NCBI GenBank assembly: GCA_011037195.1
Contig: JAAEAF010003376.1
Location: 62,001-126,000 of the forward strand
Source of the DNA: Triatoma infestans
Lineage: Eukaryota; Arthropoda; Insecta; Hemiptera; Reduviidae
Direction: 5' to 3'
DNA: 64,000 bases
A model generated the notes under the pieces. The model saw only the letters and a list, made by a program, of their open reading frames with translations. It searched no databases and was not told the DNA's origin. The stretch's first letter is position 1; the number at the start of each line of letters is the position of its first letter. Positions 23,901 through 35,858 of this stretch are shown piece by piece. The translations under genes were made by a program, and so were the position numbers.

Positions 23901-26320
23901 TATTTAATTAGTTGAGAAATTCTTAAATTTAGGAAAATAAAGATTACATTTTTTTTTTTTTTTACTCCTGTTCTTACAAAAATTTAAGTATTGCAACAGA
24001 TAAACATCATTCAGCTAGTTGTAAACATGTGGAAAATGTTAAATTTCAGAATCTTATTTTTATTAAACCTTTATTATCTCGATTTTTAAAATACTGCTTT
24101 GGTAATACATTCTACGTTGCAGTAGTCTATTTAATGCAAGGTACAAATACGTTATAGATGATTTATCAAAAATAAATAGAGAAATTGGGAATAGCATATG
24201 AAATTAGGTTACTTTGACAAGATAGTGAATATCCTTTCGAGTTCAGATTTGGATGAATCTAGAAACAATTAAAACTGAGAACTGTTAAAAGATTTCACTT
24301 TCGCGTAAAATATAATTTTTTTTTCTACTACAGTTAAAACTATTAAAAAAAAAAAAAAACTTAAAACAAGACAAGCTCTAAGCGAATGTTGAACGAACTG
24401 AACGAACAAAGTTACCTAGCAAAATTATATTATGTTTTCTGAAATTGAACTTATTCTTTTATCGATTTTAAAATAGAACAAGCGTTAAACATTAACATAG
24501 TATTTATTATTGTTAATTTAGCAATTTCATCCAAAATTTAAAATTTGTTCAACTAATAGGTAATAGCATTTAAACTACCTTTATTTGTATTTATTTTTTT
24601 TTAAACAGTAGCTATCATAGTAGTGATCAGATCAGTGACATCATCACCTACACGTACCAGACTGATCAAATGAACAAACTATCTTCCAAGCTTGGTTTAT
24701 TTAATTAAATTACTGGCCAGCTTTAATTAAAGTAATGTCAACCGATAGGAAGTGATAGAAGACAGCGTCAGCATCAGTTGGTCACTGATGAATAACGTTG
24801 TAATTAAGGAGCAGTAAGAGATTTGATCCAGTTTATTACAACACTGGTATCCTTGTTATCTTATATGGACAGATAAAGACCCTAAGTGTCTGTTACATTA
24901 ATCCTTTACACCCAAAGCTATTAGCTGTTTAAGTAAACTTGTAATCAACCATGTTTGTCCACATACATGTATACATTAGTTTTACGTATGTGTATATATT
25001 ATATATTGTAATGCAAAGCCCAGCACCCCTTCTTTTGAAGTTTTAATTTCAAACTAAATATGAATTTATTGAATATAATGTTGTATCTTTTTTATGATGA
25101 TACTAGGGCCGCTGGTCATACGCCACAGTAGCCTCCATCCTTTCCCGTTTAAGTTCCCATATATATGAAAAAAGCCATATTGTGGTAACTGTATCTCTTT
25201 CCCGCTTCACCTATCCAACCTTCCTAAAAGCAGCTTGTATACTACCCTTTCAAAAGCCTGACACTTAAGTAAAAAAGGGTATATTTTTCTAAGAATGATA
25301 GAACACAGAATGGTGATGCTATATCTGAAATGGAGATACAGAACTTGTGTGTGTGTGTGTGTTTTTCTCAAGAAATATTAAAAAAATTAAAATCTATTTT
25401 TCATCACCAACATTATAATCGTAAGTTTGGCCTACCACCTAGCGGTGTGAGACACAAGTATTATAGTTTGGCACGAAAAATTGGGGCACACCCCACTAAG
25501 AAATTAAACATGATGAATAACTTTCTCGGCGGCCTTATAATTCATTATAATATTAAAAATAGAAAATCTAAATGGAACATTTTTAGAAATCGTCCAGATG
25601 GCGGTGAGAGAAGACCCACGGTTGCCATCGGCAGTTTTGGACTTTAGAGAAACAAATAGAACTTTCAATTGCAGTGCAATGTCCCTCACAACAATCTATC
25701 TCTAGGCAAAATGACCCACATTTTGCATATAAACTTCGGAAATATCCCGTAATTTTAAAAATTATATCACAATTGCAGGTGTTATTTACCCTAAATAGGA
25801 TCTATCTGGAATAGTTGTTTTGAATATTTGCGATTAGTAATTAAGTGAATGCAGATGGTCCAGAAAACAGATTGTAAATAAATCGCAACAAGCACTGAGG
25901 ATGTCTTCCATAATTCACTCCAGTATTCTCTTTTTTAATATGAAATTATTAATAACACTGTGGCATCTTTATTTTTGGATAACTATAGAATTGGCTAAAT
26001 ATTCAGATACGGAAAAAACAAATATAATTAAAAATGTCAAAAGAAGTAGGCATTTATTTATTCATTATGCAGCAACGATGCTCTCAAAGCTTTGCTGTTA
26101 AAATTACAGCTAATTAACAATCAATAAACACAACCAACAATTAAAACAATAAATGGAATATTTCCAGCGAAACAAAAACAATTAAAGCTTCTGAATATCA
26201 ACTGAATCAACTAAAAAATTGCTCAATTGTAACATATTCATTTTTAAATTACATTTTCATTGAAAACTTACCAGTTTTGTTGAACAACTCTTTTTCTGTT
26301 TATAACATTTGGTGGTAACA
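23901..26320. other. Unassigned AT-rich DNA
   Basis: No recognised gene or transposon. A (TG)n microsatellite lies at about 25346-25362. The 105-codon open frame at 25330-25647 starts in that microsatellite and shows no motif. Confidence 0.45.
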
Positions 26321-26329
26321 TGTCCTAAT

Positions 26330-27490
26330 TGAACGCTCTGGATACATATAGAGAAGGAGCTCTTCACAGGGTTGAACATGAGAGGTATATTGTGCTATTG
26401 GGAGTTCGATTCCCGATTTTAGCCTTCGATTTAATGTTATAATATGAGTAATATATAGTAAAGTGTGATTGCTTTCTGTCTCTATCTATAACACCTGATC
26501 GATAGATAGCTGGACCAAAAGTCGGCCTGAATAATTAGGTAGTTTTACATTACTTCATTACCGCTGATAAGACGAAGTACTGCGACCATATCAGTTTTCA
26601 CCGGAAATGCTTTGTTTTGAGGTTCCATGAGTCTGAAAAAGTGGTTTTTAGAAAATAGTGTGTGTGTTGTATGAGTACATAGGTAGTATGTGAATATCAT
26701 GGCTCAAAAACAAAAATCGGAGAAAAGTCAAACTTGACTGAATCGTTAATGTTGTTTTCGAGTAAATCGAAAAATCTGTAAACATTTCAGTAAAGTTGCA
26801 TTTTGTTTAACCGATTTTCCTACAGGAAGTTATCTGTCAGTAATTCCTCAACCGGAAGTGTCACTTTACTGAATGGATTTTTCAGTTTTTGCGATTTTCT
26901 CAGGAAACAGCTGCTACATTTTTTTAAACTTGGTACACCAACCCACATAAAGTGCAGCTATTCTTTTTGAAACATTTTTCCGGAAAAATTCATTGTGAAC
27001 AGTCGGCATTATGTTTCTCCCTAAAGTGCTATTTAAATTTATTGTAAGATTCTATTATCTATATAAATTATTTAGAATTAAATATGTTACCAAAATGTCA
27101 AGTTTGAAGAAAATCAGTTGCCCAGAAGGGCAGTTTGCTGGTTTTGCAGATTTTGCGAGTTTCTCTAAAACGACTCCAATGTTTTTCTTTAAACTTGAAA
27201 TAGTAACTACACACGTAAAGAACCACAACTCTTAAACATTTTTTCTAAGTAAATTCATTTATGGGGGGGGGGTTACGCTTTCCTCAAAAATTTGATTTGT
27301 AAGTTTGATTCGCCCATTCATACAATATTGAACACAACTAACCATTTAGTACAACTTTTTACTAGACACAATTTTTTATTAAATAAATTATTAGTTTGAA
27401 GAAAATTAGTGTCAATCACAACTATGTGTATTGCATTAAGAGAAAGTCGTGTGAAAGTTTCATACCAATTATTTTTTACTTTACAAAATT
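26330..27490 (+). repeat. Family R, most complete copy, with tRNA-like head
   Basis: The head (26330-26420) contains a B-box-like AGTTCGATTCC (26403-26413) in a self-complementary 'gggagttcgattccc' setting. Then come 'atatatagtaaagtgtg' (about 26451-26467), 'gacgaagtactgcgac' (about 26569-26585), 'tttcaccggaaatgc' (about 26596-26611), a TG-rich stretch, 'atcatggctcaaaaac', two similar internal blocks ('ttttgcgattttctcagg' and 'ttttgcgagtttctctaaaa', near 26888 and 27150), and the end 'aagagaaagtcgtgtga' (about 27437-27453). No coding capacity. A G9 run is at 27264-27272. Confidence 0.65.
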
Positions 27491-28230
27491 GAACATGAAA
27501 GAGAATCTACTAAAAAGTTTCAGGAGGCCTCTTTAGATCATCTCACAAACGAAAATCAAGGAATGCTGTGTATTTCTTTCTTTAAATATCTACATATTGT
27601 AATCTTCAAATTATGAAGAAGACACATGAAACAATTTTCAGAAGAAACAGAAATTAGTGCAGTTTTACTCAAGTGAGATTAGTTAAATAAAAGCATCTGT
27701 TAGTATGTTGGAACAAGGAAAAGATATCCAGCTGTTATCTTTTCATTAAAATTAATTCTCTATTCCCCAATAACGAAAAAACTAATAACGAAATAAAATA
27801 AAATTCAAATAGAAGGAGTTTCTAAAGCCAAGCCTATCTGTTTTCCAGATTGGGTGCATACAGTACTATGGATAAAAACTTATACTGATAAATATTTAAG
27901 TTAGAAACTCTGGTTACTTTTTTTAATGTTAAATAGTTCTTGTAGACTCATGACATTCACGATGTCTGACATGTAGGGTCTGCATCTGCATAGAGATAAA
28001 TTGTCACAGACAGTTTATATAAAGCATCAATGAAGAATCGAAAGCTGAAATCTATTTTTAATTAGCAAAGCTATTTAACTTATCTTGAAAAAAAAAAACA
28101 ACTATGTTATGTGAGCGACTGTTCTGATAGTGAAAAAATTGCTTTATATATGTTATAACATGGTTTCCTTTTCCGTTTGCAAACATTTTTGAAGAGAGAA
28201 ATAAATGTATTTATTTAGAAATAATATTAG
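27491..28230. other. Unassigned AT-rich DNA
   Basis: Nothing recognised on either strand. Confidence 0.5.
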
Positions 28231-28233
28231 AAG

Positions 28234-28400
28234 CGGGATTGGCAGAATGGAGATGCACTGGATTTGCGAAGAAATCAGGTCGAACCTAGTGCTTGCCATT
28301 GATCTTAGACTTACTTACCTAGGAGCCTTACTGTTCTAGTGATGGACAATGATATCTGTATCAAAGAACCCTGCTGAGATTGGCTCAAATTGGGCGCCAA
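28234..28400 (+). repeat. Degenerate SINE (family S-like)
   Basis: Begins 'gcgggattggcagaatgg' and has a weak B-box-like 'caggtcgaaccta'. It then follows family S order: 'cttagacttacttacctagg' versus the family 'cttagaatttttcttcctag', then 'agtgatggacaatgatatct' versus 'ggtgatggatagtgttgtct'. It is heavily mutated, so clearly an old copy. Confidence 0.5.
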
Positions 28401-29195
28401 TTGACAAACCAATATTGATTGTTAACGAAATTTAAACTAATCTGGGTTCTGAAAAAGACAATCCTAATAAATAAATAAAAAGCTTTTGATTATAAATATC
28501 TTTACCAAATTAAAACTATAATATTTCATCTATCCCGTCCTGATAATCATAGCAAAATGCTCACAAGCAGTTAAAAAAACAGTTTAGTGCTAATTCGAAA
28601 ATGAGTATTATAAAAATGTAGTTCCATTAACCGGCAAACTAAACTTTACATGTATTCGGTACTTATTCAAAAGTTTTTGTAATCATTTTAGATTCTTGTA
28701 ACATTTACTTCTTTAATTTCACCAATAATGAATTGAAGATTGAAAGTGAATGAACGAAAAAAAAAACCTAATTTGATGTAACAGTATTTCTATCAAGGAT
28801 AATCGTTGTGTAATTTGTTTTTACATAGTAGAAGAAAAATATAAACTCATTTCTTAGTAGCTTTTGTATAAAGCAACTAGTTTTTCTTTTAAGCTAAAAT
28901 GCTACTGATTAACCTATCGAGTTTCACCATATCTCTAAAGGCAAGTTATTGACTGGTTCAACCTGTTTCCAGATCAATTAACATCTAAACAAACTGAAGC
29001 GTGATTAGTGATTAGGGAAGCTGAATCATTTACAAAGCGTACATATTTTTACTACTACTATTATTATTAATAATAATTCTGCGCAGTAATCAATTTACTG
29101 CTGGGAGTAAATTTGGAAAATAATATAGATGAAACTAAATTCACTGCTGTTAATCAAAGACTGAAATACTAATTTAAACTAGATACGTACAAGTT
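28401..29195. other. Unassigned AT-rich DNA
   Basis: Nothing recognised apart from a short AT-rich trinucleotide stretch near 29050-29075. Confidence 0.5.
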
Positions 29196-29199
29196 AAGT

Positions 29200-29850
29200 A
29201 AGGTAGTTGAAGGTGTAGAGGAAGTATTGCTCAATTTTTGGTAGTACCATTTCACCGGAAATAACTTCTAAGATCCTATGAGTAAGAAAAAATGTTTTTA
29301 ACGAATTTGTGATGAATATGTATTTTTTTATTGCTTCCATTTGGGAGTGAGTAACCCTATCATTGAGGAGTTTATTTTCTACATGTACCACACCTTCAGT
29401 ATATATTCATGTAATGAGGTACATTAGGATAAACTGTAACTTAAATAAATATATACACAGTTCAGCAATAGAAAATTAAATAATTTTAGATGACAAATAA
29501 TGAAAGCAATTTAAATTAAAAACAGCAATAATATGGCAGTATGTGTATATGTATGTGAACAGCAGAATTTAAAAACGAAAAGTCGTAGGCAGCCGATACA
29601 TGATATTTCGCTTACAATCACAATCGAATCGGAAATGAAGATTTCGATGAAAATTTGTCAACCATGAGTGTGGCTTTACAAAAAGTATTTTTCAGTTTTT
29701 CGAGATTTTCTCGAACTGGTTCCAATGATTTTCTTCAAATTTCTCTTATTAAATGAACTTTGGTCTCTATCCCCGTTTCTTTAGGAGAGTAGTGATTTAT
29801 GAAAGGATATTCAATTTAAATATAATGTAATGTTATACTCGATTAGTATA
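29200..29850 (+). repeat. Family R copy, partial
   Basis: Shows 'gaggaagtattgct' (29217-29230), 'tttcaccggaaataac' (about 29249-29264), 'gtgtatatgtatgtgaacag' (about 29543-29562), 'aaaacgaaaagtcg', then the 'cagtttttcgagattttctc' block (29693-29712). Module order equals that of the 26330-27490 copy; the 3' end is diverged or missing. Confidence 0.6.
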
Positions 29851-30059
29851 GTGTTACTAAGGATGAGTCAGGTGCGAAAGACGGTAGATGTTGTGCACCA
29901 TAAAAATAATAATAAAAAACAATTCTCTTAGTATCCACGTATTATAGTTCCATCTACTCCATTGAAACATTTTTCTTATATAATAAAATCTGATTGGAAA
30001 CACTCACACGACTTTCTCTTACTCTAATTAATATAATTTAATCAAGAATTTGTCTTTAA

Positions 30060-30500
30060 AATTGCAACATTCAATGTTTAGTTCAACTGGTCTAAAAATT
30101 GAGATGGGGATATATAACTGAGCTGCCTAATGTGGAGCACTCTATGTCGAATAACAAACTTGTGCAATTTAAATTTAAAGTAACTGACAGACCCCAATAC
30201 TATTTTTCCCCTATACTTTTTTTCAGAAAAATGTTTGAAATAAAAGTGACACGTTTCTGTACATGCAGCAAGCATTCCGAAAATCACAACTCCAGTTAAC
30301 CGATTTTCTTCAAATTTGGAATTCTATCGATGCTTCTACTGTGTATTAATATTATGTAGGTGGTAAAACCATATCTTATTTTGAAGTGATATTTAGAGCA
30401 AAGCTCTAAGCTCTACTGTTTCCACGTAACCCTAAAAATTCAATAATCTCCGAAAAAATGTTTCACAGTAAAGTGATTGGTATTTATGTGTATAGATAAT
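30060..30500 (+). repeat. Family R fragment, interior and distal part
   Basis: Contains 'cagaaaaatgtttgaaataa', 'gttaaccgattttcttcaaa' and 'tgcttctactgtgtattaat', equivalent to the central and distal R modules. No coding potential. Confidence 0.45.
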
Positions 30501-30519
30501 ATAAGAAGTTAAAAGAACA

Positions 30520-31000
30520 TCGTTGAGAGAAACATGAAAAACCAAAAAGAAAAGTAAAGTCGCACTTCGGTTGATGAATCTTGCCCGAAATCTTCGTATC
30601 CGATGCGGCGATAATACCTAAAAGAACTAATAAGTTTGAGCTTCCTCAAAATACTAACCTTGAGTTTGAGACTCTTCGTTATTGAGAGTATTCTGTTAAA
30701 ACACACACACGGACACAGACTATTCGCTAAAAAAATTTTTTTTCGTATTCAGGGGTACCCCCAAAACATGTATTTCACATCGCAATACTTCGTCTTATTA
30801 GGAATAAGTGAAAGTCGTCGTACAGAATTCTTCTTCAACTTCACAACCACCTCTAATTTTCGTGAGTATTCTGGAGCACTTTTTTTCATGATTTTAGATT
30901 CAAATCGCTCCTGAATATTTATTGTTCAGAGTTACTGTACTTCCGCATCAAAAAAAAAAGTTCGTTTTCCATTTGATCTATTCGGCCTTTATGCTCCAGT
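30520..31000 (-). repeat. Family R copy on the minus strand
   Basis: Read on the minus strand: 'tattcctaataagacgaagt' and 'attgcgatgtgaa' (about 30780-30815), then a poly-purine/T block, a TG stretch ((CA)n at 30700-30716 on plus), and a 'gattcatcaaccgaag' block near 30575. This mirrors the module order of the plus-strand copies, showing that R is dispersed in both orientations. Confidence 0.5.
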
Positions 31001-31640
31001 CTGTTTATTTCCAGATATGTATGTGTCTTACGTAACTATCCTTCTTAAAGTAAGCAAATAATATGGTTCTGGCAATGGTCAAATATGTACTGGTGCTGGT
31101 CTAGCTGGATTTTACAAAATAAGTCAACTAATGTTGTGACCTCAGCCACTTTAAGCGAATAGTCCAAAAATGTTATCCTAATATAAAAAAATAATCTATA
31201 AACTACTGATAAATAAATAAAAAAAACCTGATAGATGTGTTAAAACTTTATAAAATAAATAAAAACTGTTTACAAAAATAGAATAACAACAGTAAGTGTA
31301 TATACCATTTCACTAGAGGCCAGCCAATATTTGTGCAGCGCCCTAATAATAGTGAACGTTATTGAAGCATCAAAGGAAAGAAGTGCCCTCATACAAATGG
31401 TTTTTGTACACAAAACGAAGTGTTTTGTCCAAATAGATTTAACATCAAATGGTAGTAGTGTTTAATAAACAATCTCTCTTTCTTAGCTGATAATGATGTT
31501 TATATATACACATTTATTTTTTATACATAATGTAAAAACACTTATTAATACTATTTTAGTTTAAAAATGAAAGCTTATCGCACTGCTATATAGACTAGTC
31601 CCTCTGATTATGATTTACTATCTATCTCTTCTTTCAGAGT
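31001..31640. other. Unassigned AT-rich DNA
   Basis: Nothing recognised. Confidence 0.5.
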
Positions 31641-32200
31641 AACAAGTTCTTGTCAAATTTTGTAATTTGAATTCTCAGGGAAAATTCATATATTGGGGTC
31701 TCGGAATACGAAAAAATGTTTTTTTGCGAAGGTCTGTGTGTGTGTGTGTGTGTAAGTTACAAATCGCAGGAAGCATAAACTTTGTATTATGTTTAGTTAC
31801 TAATCACCTCATCTGTCACGAAAGTTTCTGTTTAAAATCCAACAACCAGAAGTGCACCTTTACTAAATGTTTTTCTATAGAATAATTCAACTAAAAAACT
31901 AGGGTTAGTTTTTTCTGCAGTACCACTTAAATGTAATCTATGATTCTATCACAACTAGAATGCCTTCCTAGAATTCCTTATTTGAAGAAAATCGGTTAAA
32001 CGGAAGTGCAAGATTACAGAATAGTTACGTGTTAATTAATTTTCTCGAAAAATGCTTCAATGATGTTCTATATAAATTTGGAACCTAACTTCACAGATAT
32101 AAGTGTGTCACTTTTATTTCAAACATTTTTAAAGGAATTTGTGATATTTTATTTCAAATTTTGTTTGGATTTGTTCAGATTATTGGCGCTGTCTTCTGAT
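31641..32200 (+). repeat. Family R copy
   Basis: Shows 'gaattctcagggaaaattca', 'ggaatacgaaaaaatgtttt', a (TG)n stretch at about 31735-31753, 'gttacaaatcgcaggaag', 'caaccagaagtgcacctttac', split here as 'caaccagaagtgcac' plus 'ctttac', 'cttgaagaaaatcgg'-like 'tttgaagaaaatcggttaa', and 'gtgtcacttttatttcaaac'. A weaker R scrap follows at about 32390-32480. Confidence 0.55.
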
Positions 32201-32606
32201 CTATAATGTAAACACACTGAAGTATTACCAGCCATGGTATTAAACAGCATAAACCCACCCTATATTTATTTATGTTAGGGCCACTGAATAAAAATTTGAA
32301 ACAAGTTAAAAGAAAATTAGTCAATTTTATATTATACATATAAAATTCAATTTTATGGTAGTAACTGCAATAAGAAGGGAAACATACCTGTCAGATTTTA
32401 CAAGCTATCGTTGAAAATTCTGGCTTTTGTGGCTTTCTCAAAACGAAAAAAATGTTTTTTTTTGAAATTGGTCTACGAGTATGTCTACCATAACACGGGA
32501 AAATACGAGTATATAGGTATAGGTATATACATATACATATATATATTCCTTTTGGTATTTTATTTGTTGTAGCATGCAAATTTCTAATATTCCTGATTGT
32601 CAATCA
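32201..32606. other. AT-rich spacer with a weak R scrap
   Basis: Apart from the R-like scrap near 32390-32480 and an AT-rich 'atacatatacatatatata' run near 32525-32545, nothing was recognised. Confidence 0.4.
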
Positions 32607-32611
32607 ACAAG

Positions 32612-32910
32612 TATAATGGGGTTGTTGAAGGAGAGAAATGGTCTGGTTTAAATGAATTAACTAAATATGGTTAACACTCTATAATATATTAAGTGACACT
32701 GACTGCCTGGACTTTACACTTGAAATGATAAGAGTATGGTAGATGGAAAAGGGTAATGACACGTAGTGACTGGCTGTATGAACTCAGTAGTATGAACTGT
32801 TCTCCTATCTATTTCCCGTCGCTGTATTTATATAGTTTCTCCCACTCCAATCCGAGAGAGTGGTCCTGTCATTTTGTGTCTCTCTCTCTCTCTCTCTCTC
32901 TGCTATTACA
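32612..32910 (-). repeat. 3' LTR of the 1.6-kb LTR element
   Basis: 299 nt, minus-strand ends TGTAATAGCA and CCCCATTATA. Contains a TATA-like TATATAAATACAG (about 32823-32835) and a (GA)n microsatellite (TC on plus at 32880-32901) shared with the other LTR. Confidence 0.93.
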
Positions 32911-32925
32911 TCATCCCCTCTCCTG
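32911..32925 (-). other. Polypurine tract of the 1.6-kb LTR element
   Basis: On the minus strand AGGAGAGGGGATGA directly precedes the 3' LTR, the expected place of the plus-strand primer. It parallels AGAAGGGGGGATAA in the 5-kb LTR element. Confidence 0.75.
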
Positions 32926-32984
32926 AAGAAATTTTTCATATGTGAAAAATTTGAGCGTGCTGGAGAGTGTAGCACATCTGGTTT

Positions 32985-33235
32985 GGCTACGAGTTTGTTG
33001 CAGCTAGCCTGGGTTGTTGAAACTAGCTAAGTTGATGGAGAAATGCAGAAAGCTAGTGATGATGCTGTTGCAAGCTAGCCAGTGATGTTGAAAGTTAGTA
33101 TGATGATGAAAACTAGCTTATGTTGTAGCAGCTAATGATGGCATTGTTGAGAGCTAGCTAAGGATGGTGAAGCTAGCGATGGTGATGTTGCAAGCTAGCT
33201 AGTGATGTTGAAGCTAGCGATAATGATGTCATCTT
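32985..33235 (-). repeat. Array of GCTAGC-type palindromes in the 1.6-kb LTR element
   Basis: About ten imperfect copies of 'agctagc' separated by 'gatgttg'-like spacers, for example 'gcaagctagctagtgatg' near 33191-33208. GCTAGC is self-complementary. The array occupies the zone just upstream of the hairpin and purine tract. Confidence 0.75.
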
Positions 33236-33886
33236 GTGTCATCATAAGGGACGAAGCAGATAGAGGAAGAGGATGAATTTATGAGTCCATTGCAGTAATT
33301 CAAAAATATACAAGTACTGATAATCATGAAAAAATTATAGCATTGAAACTTAGAATAAATAGATAATGAAAATTGTCTTTATGCTACTTCAGTTTGTAAG
33401 AAAAAAATTGACATTAATAATTAACATTAAAAACTTAGAAAAAAAAATTAAACATTTGTTACATTTTAAATTAAATTATTTTCTTTTATGTTTTGAATCA
33501 TTTCAATTTTTATTTATAATGAATGATATTATAAGAATACAGAAGAAAAAACTTATTTTCAATTGACTACATTATTTAATGTTCAAATATATTGTTATTA
33601 TTATTTACTTTTCTTATTTCTATCTATTTACATGTAAGGCTAATAATTATTAAGTTGTTTTGATTAATTATGAAATTATGAACACATGATAATGAAATAT
33701 GAACAATTGAATTTGTTTATTTAATTACTAACATATTGTAAGAATGATAAAGTTTAATATAACATTCAATTGGATATATTATTTATTATTATATCTTCTG
33801 TATATCTTAGCCTAATAATTAATGATAACATATCAATTTATTATATTGAAATTTTAGTGATAATTTTTGTTTTCCTTTTTTTTTTA

Positions 33887-33904
33887 ATCCCACTGCTGCC
33901 ACCA
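33887..33904 (-). other. Primer-binding site of the 1.6-kb LTR element
   Basis: On the minus strand TGGTGGCAGCAGTGGGAT starts one base after the 5' LTR. It is complementary to a tRNA 3' end and close to what I recall for insect tRNA-Leu; the tRNA identity is an inference. Confidence 0.75.
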
Positions 33905-33905
33905 A

Positions 33906-34206
33906 TATAATGGGGTTGTTGAAGGAGAGTAATGGTCTGGTTTCAATGAATTAACTAAATATGGTTAACACTTTATAATATAATAAGTGACACTCACTGC
34001 CTGGACTTTACACTTGAAATGATAGAGTATGGTAGAGTGGAAAAGGGGTAATGTACACGTAGTGATAGGCTGTATGAACTCAGTAGTATGAACTGTACTC
34101 CTATCTGTTTCCCGTTGCTGTATTTATATGGTTTCTCCCACTCCAGGCCGAGAGACTGGTCCTGTCATTTTGTCTCTCTCTCTCTCTCTCTCTCTGTGCT
34201 ATTACA
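33906..34206 (-). repeat. 5' LTR of the 1.6-kb LTR element
   Basis: 301 nt, nearly identical to 32612-32910 with a small number of substitutions and indels, implying a fairly recent insertion. The TATA-like motif and GA repeat are retained. A 99-codon plus-strand open frame (34088-34387) starts here by chance. Confidence 0.93.
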
Positions 34207-34211
34207 ACAAG

Positions 34212-35785
34212 TCAACAAGTGTAGTATGTTACAGTATCATCAAGATGTAGTAAACTCATTAACTTCAACTCTGACGATGGATCAAAATCCGAAACCAGTC
34301 AAGAATAAAAGAAATATGCATGCTACGACGGACAAAATACCAGATGTTATCCAGCATTGCGGACTCATCCACATATTTAAAAATTGATTATATTCTACCG
34401 TTCATTTTTGAAAAGAATTCTTCAATTAGTAGAAAGAAAATTGTGGTAAGAGAAAGTGGTGATTTTTGTTGCATTAGCTGCACGATCTGCCATTATTTTT
34501 CTGAAAACTATTTTTCTGATTTTTGTTATTTTTAAAAGTGAGACCTTTTCTCTCCAGAAGAAATGCCAAGGTCGTTAAATGATTGACAACTTGGTTTCTC
34601 CAGTAATATTTTTATTAAATAATAATAATTTCTAAAGAAACTCTCTTTAAAACTTTTCGCCTTAACAATAAGACCATGCTGGAACTAGTTATTGTTGTCA
34701 AAAAATTTTTATACTATAATCTCTTCTTTTTTTAGCTTTTTTTAGTTTTCAATTCATTCACTAATTATAAGAGTAGAAATAATCCATTTTGATCAATAAA
34801 CGAGCAGTTATTATACAGTTTCTTGTGACAGATTTGTTAGGTAGAAGTGTGGGTACAAAACCAAATCCACGAGATTTAGAAAATCTGTTGTGGCTTCCTT
34901 TGTGTCTGTGTGTCTCTGTTCATAAGTAGAATTTAGTCGTATACAAAGTATGCAATGTGTAAAATGTAAGTGAATGTACATATTTCTGAACTAGAGTTTG
35001 CCTCTGGTTATGCTTAACCCAGTTAGTTGTTAACTAACTACCTTTGTCTTATGGGTATTGTAGGAGTATTGTTCGGATTATTATTTGGAATTCCCGCAGG
35101 GACGCCAACCCTGAGGAAATAAGTAAAGTTTCTCTGACACGGTTTAGCAGTTTTAATCAAAATAGAGCTCATTCTAGTAGCGTTTAAATAAATGCAATTG
35201 CATTTTTTAGATTCTAATCTATCATTAGAATTGCATTATTTTCCTGTAAAATTATGTTTCTCCAGGTTTTTGAACTTTATACTGGAGTGTTATGGACAAA
35301 CATGACCAACGGAAATTGAAAAGTCTATTTCAATTTCAAAACTACATTCAGATGCTGCAATAGATAGTAGAGTGCATGATTTCGTTCAATAACTTTCACG
35401 GAACATATCTTGAGTTTCTTGGAAGGTAGTACTGTCTTCTAAAAAACAATAACAATAATAAATCATTATAAAATTCATTAGGAATTATTGTGATAATTTA
35501 TTAAAATTATAATAATTATAATTTAACGGTTTTTAAAACCATTTGATAAAGGTACCCTAGTTAATTAATAAAACAAAAATCATAATTGAAAGAAGCCTTT
35601 GAAACCACCAGAGCTGTTATGTGGTCAAATATTTGTTGAAGTTAATTAAAATGCTGACAAGCTCTCTCAATAGATTTATTTTCCACAAAATCAATGTGAT
35701 AAGATTTTCCATAGACGTATATGTTTTGTTCAATATTACGTAACTTTCAACATATTTTATTTTAGTATTTTTTTCTACATCTATT
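34212..35785. other. Unassigned AT-rich DNA
   Basis: Nothing recognised. Confidence 0.5.
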
Positions 35786-35789
35786 TCTG

Positions 35790-35858
35790 CATCCGGGACT
35801 GGCGCCCAGAGCCTCCTCAGTGCACTGACGGCCTCCAAACAGTGTTCTCTCGTTACAG
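35790..35858 (-). repeat. SINE (family S) fragment
   Basis: Matches the middle of family S on the minus strand: 'gtaacgagagaacactgttt' and 'cagtgcactgaggaggctct'. No head or tail is present. Confidence 0.65.

Larger units (their letters stand above)
32612..34206 (-). mobile_element. Small non-autonomous LTR retrotransposon (TRIM-like)
   Basis: Two nearly identical LTRs (32612-32910 and 33906-34206) flank a 995-bp interior without a coding region. A 5-bp target duplication ACAAG lies at 32607-32611 and 34207-34211. On the minus strand the order is 5' LTR, one spacer base, primer-binding site, AT-rich interior, palindrome-rich tract, hairpin, purine tract, 3' LTR. With no gag or pol it depends on proteins of a relative. 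Its interior is longer than classic TRIMs. Confidence 0.92.

Noticed and set aside
25330..25647. 105-codon open frame
   Set aside because: Begins within a TG microsatellite and shows no conserved domain.
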